Shown here: positions 47,411 to 62,400 of the stretch, piece after piece | Layout of the letters: each line of letters starts with the position of its first letter | How positions within the stretch are numbered: the first letter of the stretch is position 1 | Notes under the pieces: model-generated | Databases searched by the model: none | What the model was told of the DNA's origin: nothing | Seen by the model: the letters and a program-made list of their open reading frames with translations, nothing else | Translations under genes and position numbers: made by a program | NCBI GenBank assembly: GCA_021397835.1 | Contig: JAJFZO010000191.1 | Location: 1,617,001 to 1,681,000, forward strand | Source: Moringa oleifera | Lineage: Eukaryota; Streptophyta; Magnoliopsida; Brassicales; Moringaceae | Direction: 5' to 3' | DNA length: 64,000 nucleotides

Positions 47411-50400
47411 ATGTCCTCTGCTGCGGAATCTACACTTCTCTGCAAACTCGAATCCTCAGATATCGGGGACATCTACTCTCTGTTCTCCGACTACCTCCGT
47501 GCATTCTCAGATCTCACGAACGCCAAGAAATATAAGAGCACTTCCAAGCAGAAACAAGACGAAGCCCTCAGAATACGACCCCTTGCCAAACAATTCCTTC
47601 CTTTCCTTAACAAATGCCTCTCAATCCTCCCTAAACGCCTCTCCAATCGCCAACAATTTAAAGAAACCCCTCTCGAGTTGTTTCATACATATAAACTGTG
47701 CTTGGATTGCTTAGAAATGGTTGCTTCACAGTTGTCATGTAAGCCTTGCACCGTGCAGATACAGAGACTGAGGTTGATTCATATTTTGGAGGCGTGGGGG
47801 CAATATGAAGATGTAGAGAGTGAAGGGTTTAGGGTTTTGGAGAAGCTTAGAAGCACTGATTCCGGGTCCAAAAAGAGGAATTTGAAGGGAAATCTTTTGC
47901 CGAATGTGGAGAAAGGAGATTCGGAGTTTGGGATGGTGGTGGTCGAGGTTGTGGTAGCTATTGTGAAGTGTGTGGCGATGGGGCAGGGTAGGGATAATAG
48001 ACCGTATTGGACGGTGGTTGGGTTGGTGGAGGAGGTTGGGCCTTGGTTCAGGTCAGCAGTTTGATTTTACTGGGGATTTTCTTTTGTGTTTACTTCTTCT
48101 TGCATGTTCTCTGCGATGCGTTGGCTGATGGGAAATTCACTTTTAACTCACTTAGGACCCTCGGAAGCCCAAGAATTCAGTGGAATGACATTAGTGGTAC
48201 TAATTATATTAGAGTTGCTGGGTAACATAGATAGGTTTTCTTTATGTGTAGAAAATCACAAGTGGGTGAGACAGACTGGGAAGTGTTTGAAATTCCAACA
48301 AATCTTGCTATTTGCTTGGGGTTTAAATTATATTTCACTTGTAATTATCATAATTTTCTCCGCAACCAAACAAAAGGTTACTTGAAGTTTCTATAGTATT
48401 GTTTAGGAAGTACTTGGAGGTGGTTTTTCCTTCTGGAAAACTGCTTTTACCACAAATCTCTAGAGCATACTCAGACCATTCTAATCACATGAGTGCTTGC
48501 CATTGAAAATTTATTAAATTAACTTTCAACTATTGGTGCAACCCAAAATATTATAAGTTTACCAAATTTTTTAGTGTCCTTTGGAGTGAAATAACCAGAT
48601 GATTGGAATTTTTCAGGGTATTAGATGAGCATGCATATGAGAAGTTACACAGGGTATACCTGACCTATTTGGGTAAATGTGCTCTTTATTTAGCTGGAAA
48701 GCTAATATATTTTGATGGGGATCTATCCTGTGCATTCTGCAAGACAACATTGATAGAGTATGCAAATTCATCAATGAAAGATCAGATTTATAAGGTAACC
48801 TATTTAGTTTTTAATACTGTATTACATAGGGCTTTTGGGCGACTTTTGATCAGTCTTTCATATGCAGTTTGCCCACAGGATATGTTCCACTCTGTTCTCA
48901 GTGGAGGAGGGTAGAACCTCATGTACTATCGACACATTAACTTGCATCTTGAGCACTCTTGCCTGTGAATGCAAGGTAAAGTGAAGTTACATATATATTC
49001 ACACGCTTATTTTAGACGTAAATCTTCATTTTTGCTGATATCTATGACTGATGAATGTAATGGGTGTAGGCTTCAATTCTTTGACCTTCTATGATATATG
49101 TCATGACAACTAAGTATGATACAATTATTTGTTAGTGGACTGTGTAAAACATGATTACACACTCATCATCTCTTGGAAGTTGGTTATCTTAAGCTGGCTT
49201 AAAGATGGCAATTTGTGGTCAAGCTCTGTAAGTCAGTAGAATGCAAATTGATCTACCATATGTTCCTCATCTGAAGTCTTTTGTGCCCTTGCAAGCATAT
49301 CTATATATGAAAAATTAGTTGACATGACATAGCATTGCATCTATCTTGGAATGTTACATTTCTATCTTGTCACTCTGATTTAGTTTTTAGATTCCTTCTT
49401 CTTTCATTCTGGTTTCAATTGTTAAGTTCCTTCTTTCATCATTCTGTTTTTAATTGGTCCCAACTTTTGGCCTATACCTGCTTGTTAATATCATAGAAGG
49501 GTATTTGATGAATAGGATAGCCTATAAACACTTGTTGAATATAGCTATTGGAGAAATATTCATAACTTAATCTTGCTCAGTTGACCGTTTTCTTTTAGTT
49601 TAGTCTCCATTCTAATCATCAAGAGAATGAGAAAGCACCTTGGCTCTGTCAAAAGTTGGACATAGCTGAGCTTGGTTCTTGTGTTCTTGACCATGAAGTT
49701 TCAACAAGACCTAAAGTGTGATTGTATAGTTTGTCCTTGCCTGTTTTATGTCTTGCTTTTGTATACATGTCAGGCCATGCTACTATTATGTGTTTGCCTT
49801 GTCTACTTTTTGAATCATGTCAATTTTGCCAAAACTTCGGTTTGTGCAATATTTCCCAGGCAATGCCCAACACAGACTGGGATAACATCATTAAAGAGAA
49901 TTTCTCATTTGCTTTTAATTCAGTTATACATGTTCAAGAAGTACTGGCTTTGAGTGATCAATCTGGTTGTGACGAGTAAATAACCACCTAATTAAGTTTA
50001 AAGCTCCACAGTAATTTTCGTGATAGATAATTTTTTATTCTAGCAGGATAAAATGGAAAACAGTGGACTGGAGTTTGTTGAACTAGTCTCTTACTGCGCT
50101 AATAAAGGTCGAATAGCTGGTACCCCTTTTTGTGGTACTATAGCAGGACATATAAATGGCATAGCCGGTGATTTCTATCAGGTATCTTGTTAACTTGTTT
50201 CCGTTTATACCATTATGTGCATCTAATACATCGCTATAGTAAACAAAAAATTCCATTCTGTGGTAACTTATGATTGAACTTGTTGCAGATTATGGGACCC
50301 CATAACTTGATTCTTAGACTTTATGCCACTGGGTTGGATTTTACCAATTGTGATGTTAAGTCCAGAGATAGTGATGTTGCATCCTCCAAAGGAACAAAAG

Positions 50401-53400
50401 ATGTATCTGCAATTAGAATTTTGCTTGATGGTGATGACAAATGGCACAATTTAGCTGCCCTGCTGAGTTCATTGGGAAGTTACTTTCATATTAGCTGCAC
50501 TGAGCATTGTGCTTCATGTATTGTTGGATATAAGAATTCAATTAGTCAAATATGTAGATCAGTGGATTCTAGCCATGGGCTCCCTTTAAGCTGTCCAGAG
50601 AAGATGAAGGCTTATCTGCCATCTTACTTAAATGCACTGAAGTTTTTATGCCAGCCACTTGCTGACTTGATAAATTCAGAGAAAAAACAGATGCTTGGTG
50701 AAACTGAAGCTGCACCTGTTTCTACTCATTTCTCTGTTATGCAGAATGCATTTCATCAATATTGTGATACATTTCTCTTTCTCCAAAGGTAAGTTATTAC
50801 AGATTTTCTTGATCAGAAAGTTATTACCGATTTTCTGTTCTTTCTTTTCATTGCTGTACCTGTAACAAAATGCAGCTGCGTGTACAGATAAGTAGACTTT
50901 GCCTCTTTAAATTAGACAAAAGTTTGCTTGTCAAATCTTAAATACCTGTTCTGTGCATATCTTTAACTTGTTAATTATTCTGTGGTTAAGTTGGAATTAA
51001 TGTTTACATGCTCACTGTCTCCTTTCACAATGTTTTAAGAGTAACGCATAGCAAGAAAGGTCCCTGCAGGTTGAATTCTGAAGTCTAGTTTGCTAGATCC
51101 TCCTCAGTCCAATATCATGCCCATTAATAGGTGATACACTGGCATTTGTGCTAAACCGTGACCCACTGCTTTGACCTGCATTCCTTCTTTTCTGTATTTA
51201 GATCTATGTCTGAAGGGGAAAGAGATGGATTTGATGATAGCAAGACGGTACTTAGTGTGACTGTGGCTGCTTTCATTCTGTCTATCAGAACACAGCTTAA
51301 GATAAAGGTTGTAATTCTTCATGGTATAATATTTAAATGACTAAAGCTATTTTTATTCAGTTGTTTCATTCTTGATCTTCTAAATAAATGCAGGGATGAG
51401 TTCCTTTTCAGGCCTCCACTTTGGCTAATTGTTTTCCCTTTCTTATTTCAGAAGAGTGAGCATCTAGTTAAGCACATGATTGCCTGCGATTGGATCCAAC
51501 CTCAAGGTCTCAAATATCTATTTGTCTCTCTTTACAACATTGGTGTGGTTCTGTACAGAAATAAGGAGCTGAAAGAGGTACCTTCATACAAAATGTGTTT
51601 TCCACATTGAACTACTTAGGTTTAGTGTTTTACCTATTTACAGGATTGATTTTGACATCTTGAAGACAACATCAAAGTGTTTTACCCTTTTCCAGCGAAC
51701 ATGATCACTTTTAAGCTGTAAGGTGCTTTAGCAATCAGTGTTTCTCTTGCTATAAAGTTTCAAAAACCCAGGGGACATCAAGCATGTCCTTGAGCGTATA
51801 AGGACAGAGATTGTTGACTAGAAGCATGTAAAGCTTGTTAGAACATTATGCTAATAACATAATTAGTCAAATGGGGAGTAGGAAGAACATCATATGGAAT
51901 TCATGTTTTGAAGAACATAAAATTATTAATGTACTTTGTCTATGCTTCAATGATTGTTAGATTGGCTAACAAAGAGATGCAGATTAAAAAGGATGAATAT
52001 GGCAGATGGAAGTATCATGCAGTAAATGTAATAAATGTACTGAAAATAGTATTGCTATGATGGACTTAAGCCTACACTTTTTCTTGATAAAAACATGTAT
52101 AATTATATTGCTAACGTAATACTAAGGGGGTGCCTTCCATTTATAAGTATAAGAAAACTATCTAGAGATAAGGAATTTATTGAAATCCACTGGTTTTACA
52201 ATGTTCTCCCTTTTAACTCAAGTTCTCAATATTTTTAACCATCCTTCTCTAAATAGAAAAGAAGTTCTTCTATTTTTTCATTTCATATTAGCCAAAAAAA
52301 TCAACAATGGGATTTTTGAAGTCATTTTTCTCTTTTCTTTGACCACCTATAGCCCTCCCCATGCATAAATCCTAGCAACTATTGACCTGGTCACCATCCA
52401 AGTGTATCCCATCAAGGTAAAAATAGTTTCTCATATCCATCTCGTTCATTTACACCAAAGCAGCGCATGGTTTGCAGATTCTGCATCTTCCTTACATAGA
52501 AAACACATGTTGACCAACGTCTTTCCTCTCTTCTGCAAGTTATCATTAGCTACGGGTTTTCCTCATGCAGCTTCTGATGCATAGAAGGCCACTTTTGGAG
52601 GTATATTGGCCTTCCATATTATCTTCCATGGTAGCAGATCCATCTCTTTTTGCTCTTGGTTGTTTCATTAACCAAGGTTGTTTATTAGAAACTAAATTAT
52701 AAATAGTTTGGAACTCATCCCCTAATGAACTCTTTCCACATTGTACATTGTGCCAAAAACTGATATAAAGTCCACATCCACCTTGAAACCCACCCATGGT
52801 TTGAACTCCTTTTACCCTTTCCTAATAGCCCTCCAAACTCTCATCCCATGAGTCTCTCCCCAATGCATACATCCATCCTCCATCCTCCAGCCCATGTCTA
52901 CTTTCCATCATTTTTATCCATAAATTGTCCCTCTCGCTCATAAACCTCCATAGTCGTTTTCCTAAAAGTGCTTTGTTGAAAGACCGAATTGATTTAATTT
53001 CTAATCCACTTGTTGTTACTGGTTTTTGAACTACCTCCCAACTTACTAGATGATATTTACCAATGTCAAGAAAAAAGAATGTAGAGTAAATTGGTATACT
53101 GGATAAAGTGATTTTTATCAATGTCAACCTCCTCCCTTTAGATAAGTATTCCCTTATTTCACATTCCTTTCTCCTTATGCTTTGCCTCCAACAGCAAGCC
53201 CAAGCATTAAATTGGAAGTGGCCTATCCTTACAACCTAGGACCCTAGCAAGGAGATGGGGCCATCCCTAATGTAATCAATTCACTCTTACTCAAGCTTAC
53301 TGTTAGATGTGTGATCACCTTAAAGGCCTGTGATCATCTCAAAGACTTGTGATCGCCTCAAACCAGAAGAGAACACATCTCACATTTACCAATTGCTCCT

Positions 53401-56400
53401 CTTTCGCCACACATAATAGAATAGTGTCATCTGCAAAAAGTAGGTGTGATATCACCATTTCCTTCCTTTCTCCACCCACCTTGAACCCCTTAAAAAGATT
53501 GTTTTATACTATTGTACTCATCATACGGTCAAAAGATTCCATGACAAGAATAAAAAGAAAAATATATCTTTTTGTCTTAAGCCTTTGGAAGCCCTAGAAA
53601 ACTGTGTTGCTCACCATTCACAATGATTGAGAAATTTGGAGTAATTCATCATACAGTCAAGAGCTTTCATGACAAGAATAAAAAGAAAAATAGACAATAG
53701 ATCTCTTTGTCTTAAGCCTTTGGAAGTCCTGGAAAACTATGTTGCTCATCATTCATAATGATTAAGAAAGTTGGAGTAGTAATGCATCTCATTATCCACC
53801 GACACCACTTTTCCCTGCACCTACTTGCCTCAACATATAAGCTGCAAACCATGAAACATGGTCATAAGCTTTCTCTTTATTCAGTTTGCAAATAACCCCT
53901 CTCTTTCTTGAGGCTTTTAGGAGTGGTTGATTATGGATAAGGATCTAATCTTTAGAGGATAAAGGACCTAATTTTTTAGAGATTTTATTTCTATATTTCG
54001 CCTATTTGAATGCCCCAAAGGTTGTGAACAAAGCAAGCAAAATTTCAGTCATTCTCCTTTTTTATCTTTAATTTTCTTCTAAAATTTATCTTTAGTTCTC
54101 TCCTAACTTAATAGAATTAGGTCCTTATTCATAATCAACCACTCCTAAAAGCTAAGTTAACAACTCATTAAATATGTAGAAAATGTAGTGACTCCTAAAC
54201 TCGAGTCAACTAGATTGACTAAGTCAGTGAATTCAATAATAAGATAGATTTTTCAACAATCCCTCCCTTAAACTAATGTTTACTAAAATCAATTTACAAC
54301 CTTAACTAAATCTGAGTTGTATAGACTTGGTAATAATCTAAGCTTGACAAACAATTTCCTCTTAAGCGGCTTGGTGAATATGTCAACAATTTGATCTTCA
54401 CTCTTGCAATGCATCAAATCAATTGTTCAATCGTTGCAAAGTTCTCTCAAAAAATAAAATTTCACATCTATGTGCTTGCTTCTTCCTTGTAGCATTGGAT
54501 TCTTTGATAGCTTGATTGTAAAGTTGTTGTGACATAGAATTTTAGTAGCTCCTACATCTCCTCAAGTATTCCTCTTACCATGTGGCTTAGTAGTCATAGT
54601 TGCAACAAATTTAGCTTTGATACTAGATAAGGTAACAATTGGTTGCTTCTTAGGCGATCAAGAAATAGCATTTGTTCCAAGCATGAAAACATAATGAGAA
54701 GTGTTCTTTCTATCATCTTAATTTCTTGCATAGTCACTATTAGTAAAACCCACCAAATTAGATTTTTCACCCTTTTTATAATATTCCAAGGTCTTGACTT
54801 CTCTTCCTATACTAAAGGATTCACTTGGTAGCTAACAAATGTAACTCTGTTGGATTTTTCATATATCTGCTGGTTAGACTCTCAAAATATGTTATATTTG
54901 GCCTTGTTGCAGTAAGATCCATCAAATTGCCTGCAATTTACTTGTAAATTATGTTATCAACCTTCCTCCCATCATGATCTATGTAACTTCATGCCATGCT
55001 CAACAGGAGTGCTTACAGAATTGCAACCCTTCATTTGAAACTTGTCCAAAATTTTTCCCACATATTTCTTTCGAGAGAAAAAAATTCCATTACCTGATTG
55101 CATCATCTCCAATCTTAGCAAATTTAGTATGCTCATAAGGGCATTTTATAGACCCAATCTTAAGAAAGTAAGTCTCAATTCGACTATACAGATCCCTTGG
55201 GGCTTGTTTTAGTCCATAAAGGGTTTTCTTCAATTTATAAACTTTATTCTCATTTTCAACCTTAATGTAACCAGGGGGTTGCTCAATAAATACTTGCTCC
55301 TCCAAATATCCATGCAAGAATGTTGATTTGACATCTAACTAGAAAATAAACCAAGAATTTTGGTCGCTGATGTAACCACCAACCTGATCGTGTCATGTCT
55401 TGCAACTAGAGACAATACTTATATACAATCAACCCCATACTGTTATTTATATTCTTTTTCCACCAAGCGTGCTTTATACTGGTTAACATTACCATTTTTG
55501 TTTAGCATTAACTTGAAAACCCACTTTACACCAATGATCACACAACTCCCAAGTGTCATTCTTTTCAATGGAGTTGATTTCATCATCCATTGCTTTTCGT
55601 CATTTTTCTTCTTTGACAGCACTCTCAAATAGGATCGCAATTTGTAAATGAAGTAAAACGAGTAATTGGATTGCTTAACTTAGTTACCTCATAATCTTTC
55701 GTCCAAAGCTTAACAAACAGATTGGGTTCCTTCTTCATTTACTTTGGCTACTAGTTGTGAAGTTCCATTGGTTATTTGAATTGTGTCTGATGAATTTTAG
55801 GGTATAGCAAGTGCTGGAGCCTACTATTGTTCAGCATCATCATAAAGAACTTGTTTAGGTTGCTCCCCATTCCAATCTCAAGCGCTTTCTTCATCAAAAA
55901 TAACATCTCTACTCATCATAATCTTCTTTATTAGTGGATTAAATAGTTTATATGTTTTGGATGATTCATTTACACCAAGAAAGATGCATTTCTCAGCTTT
56001 GTTGTCAAGTTTCTTCCTTTTTTCAAGTGGGATATGGGCATAAGCAATGCAGCTAAAGATTCTGAAGGGATCTACAGCTTGTTTTCTTCCATTCCAAGCC
56101 TCTTTAGTGTTTGGTTTTGAATAGTAAAAGTTGGACTTTTGTTTAAAATATAAACAATACAATTTATAACTTCTGGCCAAAAGGTCTTTGGAACTCTTCC
56201 TCTTGTCAACAAACTTTTCACCATGTTGAGAATTGTTCTGTTCTTTCGCTCCAATGATGGTGTATATGCAGTTGTAAGTTCTCTTCGAATGTCATGTTGT
56301 ATACAAAAATCTTCAAATTCTTTTATGCAATACTTGTCACAACGATTTGTTTGAAGAGACTTAATAGTCTTGCCTACTTCATTTTCCATAAGGGTTTTGA

Positions 56401-59400
56401 AACTTTTAAATGTAATAAAAGCTTTTGATTTTTCTAGTAAAAAATAAACCCACGTTTTTCTTGAAAAATTATCAATAAAGGTAATTAAAACCCAAATTAC
56501 CAATCTCCATTGGTGATCCATAATCTCATTAGCTATCAAGGCCCTAGCCAAGATCTGTCTACCTTTTATAAAGGCATTCTGATTAATACTCACCACTTTA
56601 TCTACCATAGCTTTGCATCTAGTAGATAGTACCTCAGTAAAAATTTTATACACATTGCCAATCAAGCTAATTGGGCGAAAATCCTTGATGCTATGAGCCT
56701 CATTTTTCTTTACAATAAACACCGCAAAGATAGTATTCAAAAAAAAAAAAAATGCCCATTCTCATGAAATTCCCTAAATAGGTTTATGATCTCACCTCAT
56801 ATTGTACTCCATTGACTTTTCAAGAATGCCATTGTGAAATCGTTCGGTCTAGGCACTTTATCATCATCATAATCATCCAAAGTTGCCTTCACTTCATCTT
56901 CCAGAAACAGTCTCTTAATCAACCCCTGAAGTTCACTATCTATCTACTTAGAAAGCAGACCATTTAATGTTGATGTTCATACATATTCCTCCTTATACAA
57001 GTCTCGATAGAAGTCCTTAATTTTTTCTTTAAGTTTTGATTGTCTCTCAGCTTTTATTTCCAATGCATCGATAGAGTTGTGTCTTTTAAGCATATTTGCA
57101 GTTCTATGAAAAAACGTAGTGTTTCTATCACCTTCTTTTAACCATAAAGCTCTACACTTTTGTCTCCATGATATCTCCTCCATCTTCTTAAGTACCGGCA
57201 ATTCATTTGTGATTTCATCCCTTCTACAAGTCATGCTTGTCTTATTCTCACCACTCATCTCCTTAGCCTCTATCTCCGCTAATTCATGCCACAATTTCTT
57301 TTCTTCTACCCAAATTGCCCACCTCTTCCTTATTCCATCTTCTGATTTGTTGTTTTTGGTTCTTGAACATAGAAGCCACGACATAGCTGGCATTCCTTGT
57401 CAACCTGTTACCATCCCACCATTCATGTACTAGTAGACTGAATCCATCAATCCTAAGCTACATGTTTTAAAATCAAAAAAGAGTGAGACCCCCCCTGCAA
57501 GCCTACACTTAGAGACAAAAGACAACTGCAGTACTGTTCTAATGATCCAAGCATCCCCTTTTAAACCCCCACGGATTCTCATTGAAAGATGCCTAGATAA
57601 AGAGTACTTTTGCACTAGTATATGATGGAATTGAAGTATTTGTTATGGCTAGTGGGATTTTATTATTTGCCCAAAAAAAAAATCTAGTATTTAGTGGCTT
57701 GGTGTCATGTTGGTCTGAGCCATCAAGAAGACAAAACAGTTTATGCAGTAATGATTATGACCCATAGAGGGGGAAGATTGGGAGAATAGAGTTGATTCCA
57801 TGTGTATGTGTGTGCATGTGCTTACATGATATTTGTATGCATAATACTATTATCTCACTTCACAATAATGAACTTTTGTATGTATAATTTATCTTCTCCT
57901 TTAACAAATGAACTTCTTGTATTCATTAATTTATTAAATTGCATGTGAACCTGTGATTCACAGAACTTAGTAATCTGTCTTTGCAGGCTTCAAAGGCGCT
58001 AAAATTATGTTGTAGGGCATCATGGACCTGTGTTGTACTTTTCTGCCAAACATTTGTACATAAATCAGGAGTCTGCTGTGATCTGTCAGAAGAAGCTATA
58101 GTTGACTTTTTCAGTGAGGCGTGTAATAAGTCTGCATTTTTATTGGATGTTCTCCATCAATGTGGCAGCCCTAAGATCAAAAACATTATTGTAGACAGTC
58201 TTGAAGATTGGTCCGTGGCTGCAGAGTTGTTCAGCAGGCTGCCTGCTCCCGTTCCTATGGTGAAACAGTGGGTTAAGGTAACATCTTTAAAAAAAAAAAG
58301 AAAAACAAAGAAAGAAAAAATTGTTGTGTTTTTTCCTTGTATCTGCTCCCTGATTGTCGTTTCATTGTCAGATAGAATGTAAACTTCATAAGAATCTGGA
58401 TCCAGGGGATGGTTATGCGACATTATATTCATTGCTGTCATCGTCTATAAAAGTGTCAAAGAGGACGATCGGAATAATATTAGAGCAGGTTTGGCCAGAT
58501 AAAGAATGCCCAAAATTTTGTTCACTATGACTTCCATTTTAAAGTTCCTTGTACATATTTATGTGTGAATTTACTGGTCCTATTTTCTTATACTAGTAAG
58601 TATTTGCTTTGAACTTTTTTTCTGGACGTGTGTAGGAGATGAGTAATAGCTACTTGTCTTATCTCTTATTTCTGCTTGAAATGTGGTTAGGAGCTTCTTG
58701 CATATGAAGAAATGTATCCTCTGCATCCAGAATTTTGTCAATCAATGCAAATTGAAATTATCAATATCCTCCTGCGAGATGTATACGTCACAGAAGATAG
58801 TTATCCTGAAAAATCAAGAATTTTACTTAGGAAAGGAAGAGCATTACGAGCCCTTGGAATTGAATCTTTGAAGGAGTGTATTCAATGTTTGTCTGAAGCA
58901 ATAACTATTATGGTAATTTAGTTATATTCATGTGTTTTTTACGCCTTCCTGGTGATAAATATCTTTTTGCAACATCTTTGCTCTTTCAGGAGCTGTACTT
59001 ATGACTAACTTGAAGCAGCAATGAAACAGAATGAAGTTTATCGCGTAAAAAATTGCCTTGGAACTCAACCTTGTCATCTGTTACCTGTTGCTTATGCCTT
59101 ACGAGCATTGTCTATCCAGGAAGCCGAACCAAACTCAAAGGTGTTAATGCACAAAAGGCTAGTCTCCAAAATTGATAATTTGTTGTTAATTGTTTTGCAT
59201 GTTTTATAAATTTTCTGCATGATTGATCAAGTATTATGTTAGTTATTGATTAATCTGATTTGTTTTTTTTTTTTTTCCCTATGAGCAGCAAATCTTTCAA
59301 GACATTGATGCTGCCCTAAATCTGTGGCTGAGGATTTCTATTCCGGATCATTGCTATGCAGATAGTGAGTGCAATATGCTGCCTGAAAATACAATGCTCT

Positions 59401-62400
59401 TACTGTATGCTATAGTTGATTTGTTGTCAATGAAGGTATGCCTTTTTAATGATGTTTGCACACATTTACTGAAATTTTGACATCAATTTTGTTGATACCT
59501 GACATCGCTTTTGTCCAGGGTTGCTTAGAACTTCACCATGACATATATAAGCTGATTTTCCGAATATTTAAATGGAAGAATATCCAAGTTGAGAATGGCT
59601 TAACGATGTTGTGGGAATGCAGAAGGCTTAGTCATGCTCTCTGTGTTTCACCCATAAATGATGCATTCATACTGAACTTATCCGAGCACTGTGGTGAACT
59701 TTCAAAATCAATGGATTTTTGGATATGTTCCCTGAAGGCATCACACCCATTACTAATCGGGTTCCAGCAGAATTTTTCACTTTTACCTTCTAATTTTCCT
59801 TGTTCTTCCCACAATTATGAACGCTCTTTTCGATCTGAAATCACAAATGATGATGTTAAAATGGCAGCTTCTGAACTCGTCTCAATTGTAAGAATCTCCC
59901 GATTAATTATCACGAGAATTTTATCATGTGCTTATGGACACAAAATGATCGAAGTTTTGTTTACTGATTTCCTTTTAGGTTCCTCTACCCAGTCGTTCTG
60001 CTTTTGTTGCTGGATATCTCTACTATGATCTTTGTGAAAAACTCATTTTAGAAGGGCGACTCTCTGAGGTAAACTGGTTTTACTTTCCTATTGTTAACAA
60101 AATAATCTCATCATGGGAAGATGTGCAGTGAATTTTAGTCTGTAAGTAACATGAAGCACATCTTTGCTGTAAAGAAAGTACCTGTTTTGCATTTCATGGG
60201 TCACAAAGATGGAGTTTATGTTCTTTTACATAGATTTTGTACATAAAACTTTGAAATTCGAAAGATTTAAGATTTTAAATGTTGTCATCCTTTTACAATT
60301 TTTAAAATCTTAAAATTATGTGCACAAGATCTAAAACCTATTTATAATCAATTTTCCGGATTTTATATGTATATAAGTATTGGTTGGCAAGATTCTAAAT
60401 CATGATATAAAGTTTTTACTTTAAAGAGGGCAATAGATTTGTAAAACATGGATAGTGTTTGGGATTGTCAATTTAGCCAACCCTCCTCGCTGCAACTTGT
60501 ATCATTCTAATTATAATAGCATTTGTAAGCTACTGGAGTTTGATTTTGGCACTGTTTTTTTGGCTATTGTAAATAAGGAATAAATTTAAACAATTTTCGT
60601 GTGTATTTATCTCCTCTTTTTTTCGTGAATGTTCCTTGTGAGTTTTTTCAACTCTTTAGGCTCTTTCATTTGCAAAAGATGCCCATCGATTGCGCACTCA
60701 GCTCTTTCAGGAGAAATTCAAGTATTCGATTGAGCAGCAGGTTGAAAAGTACAATGATGCTGGGAACGCCACTGAAAAGCATACTTATGGTCTCAAAACT
60801 TTTGAAGTGTGTAAATCAGTTGTTGGTGAAATGTGGTCCTTTGACACAGCTCCAAGGGACATGCATGGCTGTTATCTTAGTCCATGGAATGTTCTTCAAT
60901 GTTATCTAGAAAGCACCCTTCAGGTTTGAGTTGTCTTCTTTTTCATAAAGCTTCTAATCTAGGTTCAAATGCAGTTCTCTTTAACCTTTTTTAATAATGT
61001 GGAGTGGCTGTTCGCAACATGTAGGTTGGAATTGTCAATGAACTGATTGGGAATGGAATGGAGGCAGAAACCTTTCTGTTGTGGGGAAAAAGCATCTCCT
61101 CTTCTCAAAACTTATTGCTGTTTACAGTTGCTTTCAGTTCTGTCTTAGGTATGAATATCAACTCCGTTTGTCACTATTAGTTTGCATGCTATCTCCTACT
61201 TTTCTCACTGTTAATTCTCGATCTTCTATTTGATTAAGAAGAGGCATGGTACTCAACCTACTTTTTTCTTTTAAATTCATCAGGAAAATTATACCACAAG
61301 AAAGGACTTTTGGATTTGGCAGAAAAAGAACTCGAAAGTGCCAAACAGATATTGATAGACAGCTGTGGAGATTTTTCTTGCCTGAAGTGCAGATTAATGC
61401 TGGAAGTCTCTGTTGATCAGCAGCTTGGTGATTTATCCCAAAATCATTTTGATAGTGCTGCTCGGAGTTTTTCAATAGAGAGATTATCATATGCTGAAAG
61501 CCTATACAAGTTAGCCCTTGACAAACTGAATCTTTCAGATTGGAAAAACTCTGTTAGCTGTTCCAAAGAAGCAAGTACCGATGGCATAATGGACAGAAGA
61601 ACTTGCAGGAAGAATGTTGGATTTGGTGCTAAAAATCCTTCGGCTGGTGCTGTGGCAAATCAGTCTGATGCAAGGGAATATTCTGCAAAGGGGGGCCCAA
61701 AAGCAAAGATAGATGCTAAGAAATGTAGAAAAACTAAGAAGGAGCAACATGTGATATCAGAGCTTAGTTCAAGGTTAACTCGTTCCATGTGTCAGTCTTC
61801 TAAGAGCCAGAGTCTGAGCAGTTATGGTGATGGTGTTTCCAAGCAATTGAGTCAGAGTACTATATCTGGTTGCTCCAATATTTCTACTCAAAGTGAGTTA
61901 CTGGTGGAAGAGAAAAGAACAATATTTGATGCTTGCATCTGCACCAAAATGGAGTGGCATTGTCTCTGCAAGGAAGTTATGGAATCTAATTTCCTGGACA
62001 ACTATATATATTTGAAATGGGAGTTTGGTCGTAGGCAGCTTTCATTGAGGGTCCTCACTAGCCTAGGTATGGGTCCAAATACACGTTATAACTTTATATG
62101 CACATGCATGCACAAAAATGCTTGCTAGTTAGCATATGATGTGTGCTTACAAATGAAGTAAATATGTAATATTATCTATAGTTTTAAGACAGTAAGAGTT
62201 GGTCTCCACCAGGCCGGAGAGATCATCTTAGTTGTGGAAATTTCCAAATAATTCATAGGGAATTCTCTTTAATATTAGACTTTTCTTAATTCTCACTATT
62301 TTCCTACACTTTCCCTTTTTCTGCCTACAACTCATGATTGTCATTAGTCTTTAACTCCCATTCTCTTCCATACTTTCGACATCTCTCTCCTGCTTCTTTA

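Noticed and set aside
55360..55632. 90-codon + frame with hydrophobic stretches
   Set aside because: It is the antisense shadow of the Copia reverse-transcriptase frame.
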